64,000 nt of DNA from Dryocola boscaweniae (GTDB lineage: Bacteria; Pseudomonadota; Gammaproteobacteria; Enterobacterales; Enterobacteriaceae), in assembly GCF_025215095.1 (NCBI RefSeq), contig NZ_JALHAP010000081.1, forward strand, positions 310,001-374,000. The letters run 5' to 3'. Shown here piece after piece: positions 26,756 to 40,388 of the stretch; position 1 is the stretch's first letter; every line of letters begins with the position of its first letter. The notes below the pieces were generated by a model. It was given only the letters and a program-made list of their open reading frames with translations, was not told the DNA's origin and did not search any database. The translations under genes and the position numbers were made by a program.

Positions 26756-28660
26756 TTATTCGCCCTGCATCATCTGTTCTAGCTGCTCGTGTGCGTCCAG
26801 CCATTCCATTTCGCACTCCTCAAGCGCCGACTTCACTTTCACCTGGGTTTGCAGGCATTCGGTCATTTCCGCTTTACGGCTTTGATCGTAAATGGCGCTG
26901 TCGGCCAGCTTCTCTTCTACTTCCGCAAGCTGTGCGTTCAGCTTTTCCATCTGCTTCTCAAGCCGGGTGATTTGCTTGCGCAGCGGCTGCGTCTGGGTGC
27001 GTAATTCCGCTTCCCGGCGTTTTTGATCTTTACGGGCCTGGGCGCTGTTGACGTTATCTTTTGTCGCGTCTTCCGGCAGGTTTCCCTGCTTTTGCAGATC
27101 GCTCAGCCACTGCTGATAATCTTCCAGATCGCCATCAAAGGCTTCGACTTTGCCGTCATGCACCAGGTAAAGGTCGTCGGTAGTTGAGCGCAGCAGGTGA
27201 CGGTCGTGCGAGACAACAACCAGCGCGCCTTCGAAATCAATCAGCGCTTCGGTCAGCGCCTGGCGCATGTCGAGGTCAAGGTGGTTGGTCGGTTCATCGA
27301 GCAGCAGCAGGTTAGGGCGCTGCCAGACAACCAGCGCCAGCACGAGGCGGGCTTTTTCACCGCCGGAAAAACGTGCCGTTTGCTCTGTAACTTTATCGCC
27401 CTGGAAACCGAAGCCGCCAAGGTAGTCGCGTAGCTGTTGTTCCAGCTCTTTAGGCGCAATGCGCGCGAGATGCTGAAGAGGCGATTCGTCGGCACGAAGA
27501 TATTCAAGCTGATGCTGCGCGAAGTAGCCAAGCTTGATGCCCTTCGCCAGACCAATATCGCCCTGCAGCGGCGCCAGTTCGCCCGCCAGCAGCTTAATTA
27601 GCGTTGATTTACCCGCGCCGTTGCGGCCTAACAGGCCGATACGTGAACCGGGAACCAGATTCAGTTTGATGGAATTCAAAATCACACAGTCGCCATAGCC
27701 CGCGCTGACTTTTTCCATACGCAGTAACGGATTAGGCAGGCTTTCCGGCGCGCGGAAGCTGAAATGGAACGGATTGTCCACGTGCGCCGGGGCAATCAAT
27801 TCCATACGTTCTAGCATCTTAACGCGGCTTTGCGCCTGCTTCGCTTTGGAGGCCTTCGCTTTAAACCGATCGATAAAGCTTTGCAGGTGCGCGACGCGTT
27901 CCTGCTGGCTTTCGTACATCGACTGCTGCTGAGCAAGGCGCGTCGCGCGCTGGCCCTCAAATGAGGAATAGTTGCCGGTATATTCGAACAGGCTTTGCTG
28001 CTCGATATGAATGATTTTGCCGACAACCGGGTCGAGGAAATCGCGGTCATGCGAAATCAGAATCAACGTGCCCGGATAGTTTTTCAGCCATCTTTCCAGC
28101 CAGATGACGGCATCCAAATCCAGGTGGTTGGTTGGTTCATCAAGCAGCAATAAATCTGAGCGGCAAATCAGCGCCTGCGCGAGGTTTAAACGCATGCGCC
28201 AGCCGCCGGAAAAATCGCTTACCGGACGTTCGAGCTGTTCATTGCTAAAACCTAAACCGTGAAGCAGGCTTGAGGCGCGGGAGCGGATAGTCCATGCGTC
28301 AACCGCATCAAGCTTGCCATGCACGAGAGCGATGGCGTGTCCGTCGTTGCGAATATTCGCCTGCTCCAGCTCAGCTTCAAGCTGACGGAACTCACGATCG
28401 CCATCAATAACGTATTCAATGGCGGGCATTTCCAGCGCCGGAGTTTCCTGATTAACCCAGGCCAGCGCCCAGTTGCCCGGGAAAGTCATACTTCCACCAT
28501 CGGCGCTAATCTCGTTCTTTAAAAGCGCCAGCAGCGTGGATTTACCGCAGCCGTTTTTACCCACAAGCCCCACTTTCTGGCCCGGGTTAATGGTGGCGGT
28601 GGCGTTATCCAGCAGGACGCGGGTGCCGCGACGAATTTGTAACGAGGAGAAAACAATCAT
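26756..28660 (-). CDS. yheS: ABC-F family ATPase YheS
   Basis: Soluble ABC-F protein of 634 residues (E. coli 637), with no membrane domain. Two nucleotide-binding domains: Walker A GKNGCGKST and GRNGAGKST, signatures FSGGWRMRLNLAQ and FSGGEKARLVLA, and LLLLDEPTNHLD twice. The linker between them (about 235-285) is Arg/Lys-rich, and a C-terminal coiled coil covers about 540-630. ABC-F proteins act on the ribosome; YheS has been linked to nascent-chain stalling, but its main role is not settled. Confidence 0.95.
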   Translation of the reverse strand: MIVFSSLQIRRGTRVLLDNATATINPGQKVGLVGKNGCGKSTLLALLKNEISADGGSMTFPGNWALAWVNQETPALEMPAIEYVIDGDREFRQLEAELEQANIRNDGHAIALVHGKLDAVDAWTIRSRASSLLHGLGFSNEQLERPVSDFSGGWRMRLNLAQALICRSDLLLLDEPTNHLDLDAVIWLERWLKNYPGTLILISHDRDFLDPVVGKIIHIEQQSLFEYTGNYSSFEGQRATRLAQQQSMYESQQERVAHLQSFIDRFKAKASKAKQAQSRVKMLERMELIAPAHVDNPFHFSFRAPESLPNPLLRMEKVSAGYGDCVILNSIKLNLVPGSRIGLLGRNGAGKSTLIKLLAGELAPLQGDIGLAKGIKLGYFAQHQLEYLRADESPLQHLARIAPKELEQQLRDYLGGFGFQGDKVTEQTARFSGGEKARLVLALVVWQRPNLLLLDEPTNHLDLDMRQALTEALIDFEGALVVVSHDRHLLRSTTDDLYLVHDGKVEAFDGDLEDYQQWLSDLQKQGNLPEDATKDNVNSAQARKDQKRREAELRTQTQPLRKQITRLEKQMEKLNAQLAEVEEKLADSAIYDQSRKAEMTECLQTQVKVKSALEECEMEWLDAHEQLEQMMQGE

Positions 28661-28782
28661 AAAGCGCCGTATGTTCAGAGTATGTTAAATTGTCATTATA
28701 TTTGGGTAACGTGATGCGTAGGGCACCGCGTCGGGCTGCATGGTAGCCCAAAAAAATCACTATGACGACGCCCTGGAGGGTA

Positions 28783-29337
28783 ATGATGTCGCAGCCGCCG
28801 AAAGTTTTGCTGCTGTATGCCCATCCGGAATCACAGGACTCGGTGGCAAACCGGGTTTTGCTCCAACCGGCCGAGCAGCTTGCAAATGTTACCGTGCATG
28901 ACCTTTATGCGCACTATCCTGATTTTTTTATCGATATCTATCATGAGCAGGCATTGCTACAAGAACATGATGTCATCGTCTTCCAACATCCGCTTTATAC
29001 CTATAGCTGCCCGGCGTTGCTTAAAGAGTGGCTGGACCGCGTACTAAGCCGTGGCTTTGCCAGCGGCGTGGGAGGCACAGCCCTTGCGGGAAAGTACTGG
29101 CGGAACGTCATCACAACGGGAGAGCCGGAAGGCGCTTACCGTCACGATGGCTTTAACCGTTCTCCCCTGACCGATATTTTGCGGCCTTTTGAGCTGACGG
29201 CGGCGATGTGCCGCATGCACTGGATGAATCCCATTATTGTTTATTGGGCTCGTCGACAATCCCCCGTGGAACTTGCCAGCCATGCGAAGGCGTATGGTGA
29301 ATGGTTGGCTTCGCCGTTACCGCCGGGAGGACGTTGA
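28783..29337 (+). CDS. kefG: KefB ancillary flavoprotein KefG
   Basis: Quinone-reductase-like FMN protein of 184 residues that is required for full activity of the KefB potassium efflux system. The N-terminal [21 protein letters not shown] and the [21 protein letters not shown] segment are typical of the family. GGAGGG precedes tandem ATGs; the one at 28783 gives the E. coli length. Its stop overlaps the kefB start by one base (TGATG), indicating coupled translation. Confidence 0.95.
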   Translation: MMSQPPKVLLLYAHPESQDSVANRVLLQPAEQLANVTVHDLYAHYPDFFIDIYHEQALLQEHDVIVFQHPLYTYSCPALLKEWLDRVLSRGFASGVGGTALAGKYWRNVITTGEPEGAYRHDGFNRSPLTDILRPFELTAAMCRMHWMNPIIVYWARRQSPVELASHAKAYGEWLASPLPPGGR

Positions 29338-31142
29338 TGGAAAGTTCTGACTTATTGTTCGCGGGCGTGCTGTTTTTATTTGCGGCGGTTGTCGCGGTTC
29401 CCATTGCCGCCCGTCTGGGCATTGGCGCGGTGCTGGGCTATTTGCTGGCGGGGATTGCTATCGGGCCGTGGGGGTTAGCTTTTATCAGCGATGTGGATGA
29501 AATCCTTCATTTTTCTGAGATGGGCGTGGTGTTCCTGATGTTTATCATCGGGCTGGAATTGAATTCTTCAAAACTCTGGCAGCTACGGCGTTCGATATTT
29601 GGCGTCGGTGCAGCGCAGGTTATTCTGAGCGCCGTTATCCTCGCCGGGCTGCTGATTCTGACCCAGTTCTCCTGGCAGGCGGCGGTTATCGGCGGCATCG
29701 GACTTGCTATGTCTTCAACCGCGATGGCCCTGCAACTGATGCGTGATAAGGGCATGAATCGTAATGAAGCAGGGCAGCTCGGGTTTTCGGTGCTGCTGTT
29801 TCAGGATTTGGCTGTTATCCCTGCTTTGGCGCTGGTGCCGCTACTTGCAGGCAATGACAACGGCCACACGGACTGGATAAAGGTCGGTTTTAAGGTTCTT
29901 GCTTTTGCAGGCATGCTGATTGGCGGTCGTTATCTTTTGCGGCCTTTGTTCCGCTTTATTGCCGGTTCCGGCGTGCGTGAAGTCTTTACGGCTGCGGCGC
30001 TGCTGCTGGTGCTGGGGTCGGCGCTGTTTATGGATGCCCTGGGGCTTTCGATGGCATTGGGAACCTTTATCGCAGGCGTGCTTCTGGCTGAGAGCGAATA
30101 CAGGCATGAACTGGAAATTGCCATCGATCCGTTTAAGGGATTATTGCTGGGTCTGTTCTTTATTTCCGTGGGGATGGCCCTGAATCTGGGCGTGCTCTAT
30201 ACCCATTTATTATTCGTGCTTCTCGGCGTTATTGTGCTGGTGGCGGTGAAGTTTGCCGTGCTTTACGGCATCTCTCACGTTTACGGGTTGCGAAGTTCTG
30301 AAAGGCTGCAGTTTTCAGGCGTGCTGAGTCAGGGCGGTGAATTTGCTTTTGTTCTGTTTTCTACTGCCTCTTCGCAGAAGCTGTTTCAGGGCGATCAGAT
30401 GCCGCTGCTGTTGGTGACGGTCACATTATCTATGATGACCACGCCATTATTAATGAAGGGCGTGGATGCCATTCTTGCGCGGCGTTTTAACAGTGATGAC
30501 GAGCCGGATGAGAAGCCTTATGTTGAAGACGATCAGCCGCAGGTGATTATCGTTGGCTTCGGGCGTTTTGGGCAGGTGATCGGCCGCTTGTTAATGGCCA
30601 ATAAAATGCGTATCACAGTGCTTGAGCGGGATATCAGTTCTGTCAGCCTGATGCGCAAATATGGCTATAAAGTTTATTACGGCGACGCGACCGAGTATGA
30701 GCTGTTGCGCTCAGCGGGCGCTGAAGCGGCAAAATCTATCGTCATTACCTGTAACGAGCCGGAAGACACGATGCGGATCGTCCAACTATGTCAACAGCAC
30801 TTTCCACATCTGTCGATTCTGGCGCGGGCCCGCGGGCGTGTTGAGGCGCATGAGCTTTTACAGGCTGGCGTGAAGCAATTCTCGCGTGAAACTTTCTCCA
30901 GCGCGCTGGAGCTAGGACGCAAGACTTTGATGACGCTCGGCATGCATCCTCACCAGGCGCATCGCGCGCAACAGCATTTTCGTCGTCTGGATATGCGTAT
31001 GCTGCGTGAACTTATGCCAATTCATACCGATACCGCGCAGATTTCCAGAGTGAAGGAAGCGCGTCGGGAGCTGGAGGAGATATTTGAACGTGAAATGCAA
31101 CAAGAACGTCGCCAGCTCGATGGCTGGGATGAATTCGAATAG
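29337..31142 (+). CDS. kefB: Glutathione-regulated potassium efflux protein KefB
   Basis: Inner-membrane K+/H+ antiporter (CPA2 family) that acidifies the cytoplasm in electrophile stress and is held shut by glutathione. It has 601 residues as in E. coli: about 12 hydrophobic segments to residue 380 with [21 protein letters not shown], then a charged linker and an RCK domain starting [17 protein letters not shown] (about 403), where NAD and glutathione-type ligands bind. The start is inside the kefG stop. Confidence 0.96.
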   Translation: MESSDLLFAGVLFLFAAVVAVPIAARLGIGAVLGYLLAGIAIGPWGLAFISDVDEILHFSEMGVVFLMFIIGLELNSSKLWQLRRSIFGVGAAQVILSAVILAGLLILTQFSWQAAVIGGIGLAMSSTAMALQLMRDKGMNRNEAGQLGFSVLLFQDLAVIPALALVPLLAGNDNGHTDWIKVGFKVLAFAGMLIGGRYLLRPLFRFIAGSGVREVFTAAALLLVLGSALFMDALGLSMALGTFIAGVLLAESEYRHELEIAIDPFKGLLLGLFFISVGMALNLGVLYTHLLFVLLGVIVLVAVKFAVLYGISHVYGLRSSERLQFSGVLSQGGEFAFVLFSTASSQKLFQGDQMPLLLVTVTLSMMTTPLLMKGVDAILARRFNSDDEPDEKPYVEDDQPQVIIVGFGRFGQVIGRLLMANKMRITVLERDISSVSLMRKYGYKVYYGDATEYELLRSAGAEAAKSIVITCNEPEDTMRIVQLCQQHFPHLSILARARGRVEAHELLQAGVKQFSRETFSSALELGRKTLMTLGMHPHQAHRAQQHFRRLDMRMLRELMPIHTDTAQISRVKEARRELEEIFEREMQQERRQLDGWDEFE

Positions 31143-31244
31143 CAAACCAGGCCATTGAAAAAATCTCTGTAATAGACAAATCGTCAGACGGCGAAAATAA
31201 ATAAACCAGGAAAATCAATTTATTGGTTTTCGGCAGATAACCAC

Positions 31245-31275
31245 AAAGAGGGAAAACCACGTTTTTTCCCTTTTT
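31245..31275 (+). terminator. Terminator after kefB
   Basis: GGGAAAA (31250-31256) pairs with TTTTCCC (31264-31270), extended by AAAGA/TTTTT on the flanks and ending in T. It lies between kefB and yheV. Confidence 0.65.
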
Positions 31276-31298
31276 GTCAGCAACTTCAGGTGAAGCCA

Positions 31299-31499
31299 AT
31301 GTCAGTGCGCAAGCGTTTTATTGCCGGTGCGGTGTGCCCTCATTGCCAGGCTCAGGACTCTCTCGCCATGTGGCGTGAAAACAATATTGATATTGTTGAG
31401 TGTGTTAAGTGCGGGCATCAGATGCGTGAAGCGGACAAACAGGCCCGCGAACATGTGCGTGAGCAAGAGCAGGTGATCGGCATTTTTCATCCGGACTAG
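31299..31499 (+). CDS. yheV: Zinc-ribbon protein YheV
   Basis: Small protein of 66 residues, same as E. coli YheV. Two CxxC pairs, CPHC near residue 12 and CVKC near 38, form a zinc-ribbon. Function unknown. I chose the ATG at 31299 (MSVRKRF) by length match; an in-frame ATG three codons earlier (31290) is closer to no better ribosome site. It lies between kefB and slyD. Confidence 0.9.
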   Translation: MSVRKRFIAGAVCPHCQAQDSLAMWRENNIDIVECVKCGHQMREADKQAREHVREQEQVIGIFHPD

Positions 31500-31593
31500 C
31501 GAGATCCCCCGAGTTTTTTTAAGCTTAAGGGTACACCGGCGTCGATTTCCGCTACAATCGTCGCCAGTTTTTTTCCCACGCTCAGGAGATATC

Positions 31594-32178
31594 ATGAAAG
31601 TAGCAAAAGACCTGGTGGTCAGCCTGGCCTATCAGGTACGTACAGAAGACGGTGTGTTGGTTGATGAGTCTCCGGTGAGTGCGCCGCTGGACTATCTGCA
31701 TGGTCACGGCTCCCTGATTTCAGGGCTGGAAAACGCGCTTGAAGGCCACGTAGTTGGCGATCGTTTTGATGTGAGCGTAGGCGCTAACGACGCTTATGGT
31801 CAGTATGACGAAAACCTGGTGCAACGCGTACCGAAAGACGTCTTCATGGGCGTTGACGAACTGCAGGTCGGCATGCGCTTTATGGCGGAAACCGACCAGG
31901 GCCCAGTCCCGGTTGAAATCACCGAAGTTGAAGACGACCACGTTGTGGTTGACGGCAACCACATGCTGGCAGGTCAAAACCTGAACTTTAACGTTGAAGT
32001 TATCGCAATTCGTGAAGCAACCGCTGAAGAACTGGCTCATGGCCACGTTCACGGCGAGCACGATCATCACCACGAACACGGTGACGGTTGCTGCGGTGGT
32101 CACGGCCACGATCATGATCACGACCATGACCACGGTAAAGGTGGTTGCGGCGGTAACGGTGGCTGCGGCTGCCACTAA
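31594..32178 (+). CDS. slyD: FKBP-type prolyl isomerase and metallochaperone SlyD
   Basis: Cytoplasmic peptidyl-prolyl isomerase/chaperone that also stores nickel for hydrogenase maturation. It has 194 residues (E. coli 196). The FKBP domain (1-70 and 130-150) surrounds the insert-in-flap chaperone domain (about 76-120). The tail from about 148 is extremely His/Cys/Gly/Asp-rich (HGEHDHHHEHGDGCCGG and GHDHDHDHDHGKGGCGG), a metal-binding region. AGGAGA precedes the ATG. A strong terminator follows. Confidence 0.97.
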   Translation: MKVAKDLVVSLAYQVRTEDGVLVDESPVSAPLDYLHGHGSLISGLENALEGHVVGDRFDVSVGANDAYGQYDENLVQRVPKDVFMGVDELQVGMRFMAETDQGPVPVEITEVEDDHVVVDGNHMLAGQNLNFNVEVIAIREATAEELAHGHVHGEHDHHHEHGDGCCGGHGHDHDHDHDHGKGGCGGNGGCGCH

Positions 32179-32191
32179 GCATGAAGCGATA

Positions 32192-32220
32192 AAAAAGGCG
32201 TGTCTCAGACACGCCTTTTT
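32192..32220. terminator. Bidirectional terminator between slyD and slyX
   Basis: GGCGTGTC (32197-32204), loop TCA, GACACGCC (32208-32215), with A and T runs on the two sides. It serves convergent slyD (plus) and slyX (minus). Confidence 0.9.
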
Positions 32221-32236
32221 CTTTTATCAGGGGAAA

Positions 32237-32455
32237 TTAATAGTGCGGAGGCGGAGTTTCCTCAGCCTGCGAGGCAATCATAGAAGGCTGGCTGGCTTTC
32301 AGTTTTTCAACCAACAAACGAAAATGCTCACGCAGTTTGACCATCTCCAGTTCGTGAGCCGTTACCGTCTGATTTAACTCCTCAATCGTTATCTCCTGGA
32401 AAGCGAGACGACTCTCAAGTTCTTCCAGCCGCTGTTCGGTCGTTTTTTGTTGCAT
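32237..32455 (-). CDS. slyX: SlyX family protein
   Basis: Small protein of 72 residues, same length as E. coli SlyX. Almost the whole length up to residue 55 is predicted coiled coil ([31 protein letters not shown]...), ending ETPPPHY, a family hallmark. Function unknown. It is convergent with slyD and divergent from fkpA. Confidence 0.95.
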   Translation of the reverse strand: MQQKTTEQRLEELESRLAFQEITIEELNQTVTAHELEMVKLREHFRLLVEKLKASQPSMIASQAEETPPPHY

Positions 32456-32542
32456 GGCTTACCTCTTTGGCCTGCAGATGGACATTTTCCCGCGATTCTA
32501 CTGAAAATTATCTCTTGTTACAGTGCCATTTGGCCTTTCACG

Positions 32543-32569
32543 AAACTTCTTTATACAAAAAGAGTCTGA
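32543..32569 (+). promoter_or_regulatory. SigmaE-type promoter of fkpA
   Basis: AAACTT (32543-32548) and TCTGA (32565-32569) are separated by exactly 16 bases and fit the sigmaE pattern GAACTT-N16-TCTGA. Transcription would start near 32576, about 106 bases before the fkpA ATG. E. coli fkpA is a known sigmaE target, so envelope-stress control is expected. Confidence 0.8.
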
Positions 32570-32681
32570 ATTTGACTCGATAACGAGCGCGGAGATTGTG
32601 TAGATTTCTCCCGCGACGTTATAGTACGTCTCTTAGTTGAAAATAACCTTGGGGTTAGAGGCCCCGGCCCTGGAGAAATGG

Positions 32682-33494
32682 ATGAAATCATTGTTTAAAG
32701 TAACGCTTCTGGCGACCACGATGGCCGTTACCCTGAGCGCTCCGGCGTTTGCTGCTCCAGCCGCTGCCGCAAAAGATGCCGCTCCTGCGAGCAACGCAGC
32801 ATTCAAAAATGACGATCAGAAGTCTGCGTATGCACTGGGTGCTTCGCTTGGCCGTTACATGGAAAACTCCCTGAAAGAACAAGAAAAACTGGGCATTAAA
32901 CTGGACAAGGCTCAGTTGATCGCTGGCGTTCAGGACGCGTTTGCGGATAAGAGCAAATTGTCTGACCAGGAAATCGAGCAGACTTTGCAGGCGTTTGAAG
33001 CCCGCGTGAAGACTTCCGCTCAGGCGAAAATGGAAAAAGACGCGAAGGAAAATGCGGATAAAGGCAAAGCCTTCCGCGATACTTTCGCAAAAGAAAAAGG
33101 GGTGAAGACCTCTTCCACCGGTCTGCTGTACAAAGTAGATAAAGAAGGTACCGGTGATGCGCCGAAAGACAGCGACACCGTAGTCGTCAACTACAAAGGT
33201 ACGCTGATCGACGGTAAAGAATTCGACAACTCTTACACTCGCGGTGAGCCACTCTCTTTCCGCCTTGATGGTGTTATCCCAGGCTGGACCGAAGGCCTGA
33301 AAAATATCAAGAAAGGCGGCAAAATCAAGATGGTTATCCCACCAGAGCTGGCCTACGGCAAAACTGGCGTTCCGGGAATTCCTGCTAATTCTACTTTAGT
33401 CTTCGACGTGGAGTTGCTGGATATCAAACCGGCTCCAAAAGCTGACGCCAAGCCTGATGTTGCTGCTGAAGCAGAAGCTGCCAAGAGCAAGTAA
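32682..33494 (+). CDS. fkpA: Periplasmic FKBP-type prolyl isomerase FkpA
   Basis: Periplasmic prolyl isomerase and chaperone. It has 270 residues, like E. coli. Signal peptide about 1-24 (MKSLFKVTLLATTMAVTLSAP, then AFA). N-terminal helical dimerisation domain about 40-135 (YALGASLGRYMENSLKEQEKL), then the FKBP domain about 150-250 (VVNYKGTLIDGKEFDNSY and GWTEGLKNIKKGGK). I chose the ATG at 32682 (GGAG upstream); a start at 32637 would put 15 residues before the signal peptide. The tail is Ala/Lys-rich. Confidence 0.97.
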   Translation: MKSLFKVTLLATTMAVTLSAPAFAAPAAAAKDAAPASNAAFKNDDQKSAYALGASLGRYMENSLKEQEKLGIKLDKAQLIAGVQDAFADKSKLSDQEIEQTLQAFEARVKTSAQAKMEKDAKENADKGKAFRDTFAKEKGVKTSSTGLLYKVDKEGTGDAPKDSDTVVVNYKGTLIDGKEFDNSYTRGEPLSFRLDGVIPGWTEGLKNIKKGGKIKMVIPPELAYGKTGVPGIPANSTLVFDVELLDIKPAPKADAKPDVAAEAEAAKSK

Positions 33495-33505
33495 TCAGTG
33501 ATTAA

Positions 33506-33532
33506 CCGCCGCCCCTGGGGCGGCGGTTTTTT
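33506..33532 (+). terminator. Terminator after fkpA
   Basis: CCGCCGCCC (33506-33514), loop CTG, GGGCGGCGG (33518-33526), then TTTTTT. A strong intrinsic terminator 12 bases after the stop. Confidence 0.92.
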
Positions 33533-33672
33533 ATTTGTAGCGGGATATAATAATAAAAACTGGAAAGCGGGTCTTACGGTGTATTACCTTAGCGGTCAGC
33601 GTTTCCTGAGTTTGAGTCTGCCCTGATACCATTAAAGCGCGACAGGCTCTCTGTAGAGGGTGGTATTTTTAA

Positions 33673-34401
33673 ATGTCCAATTCGCTTTTAACCAACGAAA
33701 CCAGTGAACTCGATTTACTGGACCAGCGTCCCTTTGAACAAACCGACTTCGAAATATTAAAATCCTATGAAGCGGTCGTTGACGGGTTAGCGATGCTGAT
33801 TGGTTCCCATTGCGAAATCGTGCTGCATTCCCTTCAGGATCTGAAGTGTTCAGCGATTCGTATTGCAAACGGTGAGCACACCGGGCGAAAAATTGGTTCA
33901 CCGATTACCGATTTGGCACTGCGCATGCTCCACGATATGACCGGCGCGGACAGCAGCGTATCTAAGTGCTACTTTACGCGCGCTAAAAGCGGCGTACTGA
34001 TGAAATCCGTTACTATCGCTATTCGCAACCGTGACCAGCGTGTGATTGGCCTTTTGTGTATCAATATGAACCTTGATGTGCCTTTCTCGCAGATCATGTC
34101 GACCTTCATTCCGCCAGAGACCCAGGATCAGGAAGTGCCGTCTTCGGTCAACTTCGCTTCTTCCGTTGAGGACCTGGTGATGCAAACGCTGGAATTCACC
34201 ATCGAAGAGGTGAACGCCGATCGCAACGTGTCGAACAACGCTAAAAATCGTCAGATTGTCCTTAACCTTTACGAGAAGGGCATCTTTGATATTAAAGATG
34301 CGATTAACCAGGTGGCGGACCGTTTGAATATTTCTAAGCACACGGTTTATCTCTATATCCGCCAGTTTAAAAACGGTGATTTTCTGGGGCACGAAAAGTA
34401 A
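33673..34401 (+). CDS. yheO: YheO-family transcriptional regulator
   Basis: Putative DNA-binding regulator of 242 residues (E. coli 240), in the cytoplasm. The N-terminal PAS-like domain (about 25-135; FEILKSYEAVVDGLAMLIGSHCEIVLHSL and VIGLLCINMNLDVPF) is followed by a C-terminal helix-turn-helix (about 195-235; KDAINQVADRLNISKHTVYLYIRQF). The target genes are not known. The stop is directly followed by the tusD ATG (34402), and the four genes form one operon. Confidence 0.95.
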   Translation: MSNSLLTNETSELDLLDQRPFEQTDFEILKSYEAVVDGLAMLIGSHCEIVLHSLQDLKCSAIRIANGEHTGRKIGSPITDLALRMLHDMTGADSSVSKCYFTRAKSGVLMKSVTIAIRNRDQRVIGLLCINMNLDVPFSQIMSTFIPPETQDQEVPSSVNFASSVEDLVMQTLEFTIEEVNADRNVSNNAKNRQIVLNLYEKGIFDIKDAINQVADRLNISKHTVYLYIRQFKNGDFLGHEK

Positions 34402-34788
34402 ATGCGTTTCGCCATGATGGTGACCGGCCCGGCTTACGGGACGCAACAGGCGAGTAGCGCATTGCAATTTGCTCAGGCTGTTGTTGCCGAAGGGCACACT
34501 TTAAGCAGCGTTTTTTTCTATCGTGAAGGCGTGTTTAATGCCAATGAACTCACAACTCCTGCAAGCGATGAAGTTGATTTGGTGCGGGCCTGGCAGAAAC
34601 TCCACGAACGTCACGGTGTAGAACTGCACATTTGTGTGGCAGCCGCATTGCGCCGTGGGGTAATTGATGATGTTGAGGCAAAACAGCACGAGCTTACCGC
34701 GAGCAATCTCCAGGCGGGTTTTACGTTGAGCGGGCTTGGCGCATTGGCTGAAGCCTCACTTACCTGCGAAAGAATGGTGCAGTTCTGA
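34402..34788 (+). CDS. tusD: Sulfurtransferase complex subunit TusD
   Basis: Receives persulfide sulfur from TusA and passes it to TusE for 2-thiolation of the wobble uridine (mnm5s2U) of tRNAs for Lys, Glu and Gln. It has 128 residues as in E. coli. The active Cys78 lies in [12 protein letters not shown]. DsrE-like fold. It starts in the base after the yheO stop and its own stop overlaps the tusC start by one base. Confidence 0.97.
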   Translation: MRFAMMVTGPAYGTQQASSALQFAQAVVAEGHTLSSVFFYREGVFNANELTTPASDEVDLVRAWQKLHERHGVELHICVAAALRRGVIDDVEAKQHELTASNLQAGFTLSGLGALAEASLTCERMVQF

Positions 34789-35147
34789 TGAAACGCGTTG
34801 CCTTTGTGTTTAAATCTGCCCCGCACGGTACTTCGGCAGGCCGGGAAGGGCTGGATGCTTTACTCGCCGCTTCCGCATTATCCGAAGACATTGGCGTTTT
34901 CTTTGTGGGGGACGGCGTGTTTCAAATCTTGCCGGGCCAGCAGCCGGACAAAATTCTTTCCCGTGATTACATCGCGACGTTTCGCGTATTGCCGCTCTAC
35001 GATATCGAGCAGTGCTACCTTTGCGCAGAGTCCGCGCGAGTGCGCGGGTTATCTGAAAACAGCGCATGGGTCGTGGATGTGACTCCTCTGGATCCGGATG
35101 CGCTGCGGGAAAAACTGCATCAGTTTGATGTAGTACTCACTTTCTGA
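34788..35147 (+). CDS. tusC: Sulfurtransferase complex subunit TusC
   Basis: Structural subunit of the TusBCD heterohexamer in tRNA 2-thiouridine synthesis. It has 119 residues like E. coli TusC, starting [27 protein letters not shown], the DsrF-like family pattern. Not itself the sulfur-relay Cys donor as far as known. Its ATG overlaps the tusD stop; tusB follows seven bases after its stop. Confidence 0.97.
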   Translation: MKRVAFVFKSAPHGTSAGREGLDALLAASALSEDIGVFFVGDGVFQILPGQQPDKILSRDYIATFRVLPLYDIEQCYLCAESARVRGLSENSAWVVDVTPLDPDALREKLHQFDVVLTF

Positions 35148-35154
35148 GGCGCTC

Positions 35155-35442
35155 ATGCTGCATATTTTACGCCAGTCACCTTTTAATGCTGATCTTGATA
35201 CGCTCTTGCGCTGTATGAACGCAGGGGATGATTTGCTGCTGCTGCAGGATGGAGTGATTGCAGCAATAAAGGGCGGCCGCTACCTTGAATTGCTGCTCGA
35301 AGCCCCAATATCTATCAGCGCTCTGCAAGAAGATCTCGAAGCCCGCGGCCTGGCTGCTCAAATTTCATCCAAAATCGACACGGTCAGCTATAATGATTTC
35401 GTCAGATTGACGATTAAACACGAACGGCAGATGACCTGGTAA
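35155..35442 (+). CDS. tusB: Sulfurtransferase complex subunit TusB
   Basis: Third subunit of TusBCD, 95 residues as in E. coli, starting MLHILRQSPFNADLDTLLRCMNAGDDLLLLQDGV, the DsrH-like pattern. It completes the tRNA thiolation relay block immediately upstream of the str operon. No terminator separates it from rpsL, but a clear new promoter lies 20 bases downstream. Confidence 0.97.
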   Translation: MLHILRQSPFNADLDTLLRCMNAGDDLLLLQDGVIAAIKGGRYLELLLEAPISISALQEDLEARGLAAQISSKIDTVSYNDFVRLTIKHERQMTW

Positions 35443-35463
35443 CCCAGGATCGCTGTATATTTC

Positions 35464-36508
<1,045 letters not shown>

Positions 36509-36592
36509 TCCCTTCGGAGTGTTAGTCACCAGGCGGGCGCTTCAAAAAAGCTGCCCGCTTTGGGTTACTTAATTGAACGTCCCAGGATATAG

Positions 36593-38716
<2,124 letters not shown>

Positions 38717-38757
38717 GCCCAGGCTTTTAAAACAATGATCCCGTGCTCTCTCCTTGA

Positions 38758-39972
<1,215 letters not shown>

Positions 39973-39995
39973 TCGCTGATACCTTTATATGAAAG

Positions 39996-40021
39996 AGAGC
40001 GCTTCGGCGCTCTTTTTTTTT
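39996..40021 (+). terminator. str operon terminator
   Basis: AGAGCGC (39996-40002), tetraloop TTCG, GCGCTCT (40007-40013), then a run of T. Strong intrinsic terminator 24 bases after tufA. Confidence 0.93.
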
Positions 40022-40065
40022 GTATTTTTTGCCGCTTGTACCTTGAACCAAACGTGCGCGTGCTA

Positions 40066-40092
40066 TTGTAATCATAACTATTCTCATTTACA
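40066..40092 (+). promoter_or_regulatory. Fur-box-like site upstream of bfd
   Basis: TAATCATAACTATTCTCATT (about 40067-40086) resembles Fur operators in the loose arrangement of AT-rich hexamers around ATTCTCATT. It lies about 35 bases before the bfd start. E. coli bfd is iron-regulated by Fur, so this location is expected. Confidence 0.65.
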
Positions 40093-40121
40093 CTTTGCGC
40101 AGAAATTGAACGGGAGTGCTT

Positions 40122-40316
40122 ATGTACGTTTGCTTGTGTAATGGTGTAAGTGATAAAAAAATTCGTCAGGCAGTACGCCAGTTTCAGCCACAATCTTTTC
40201 AGCAGCTTCGAAAGTTTATCCCGGTAGGAAATCAGTGCGGAAAGTGCGTTCGTGCAGCGCGTGAAATCATGCAGGAAGAGCTGTTACAGATCCCGGAATT
40301 TAAAGAGATTGCTTAA
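40122..40316 (+). CDS. bfd: Bacterioferritin-associated ferredoxin
   Basis: 2Fe-2S ferredoxin of 64 residues that reduces the ferric core of Bfr to release iron. The cluster Cys are visible at 4, 6, 39 and 42 (CLC and CGKC). I chose the ATG at 40122 (MYVCLCNG) with GGGAG nearby; two extra in-frame codons exist upstream. Start 150 bases after tufA; a Fur-like site is in the leader. bfr follows 72 bases on. Confidence 0.96.
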   Translation: MYVCLCNGVSDKKIRQAVRQFQPQSFQQLRKFIPVGNQCGKCVRAAREIMQEELLQIPEFKEIA

Positions 40317-40388
40317 GTCAGTCACTTTTTTTTGACTTACTCCGTGCTACATCTACGCTTCATGTAGTGGAAGCGGAGGGAGTAAAAA

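Noticed and set aside
31720..32212. Antisense frames over the slyD tail
   Set aside because: Produced by the repeated His/Asp codons; no independent support.
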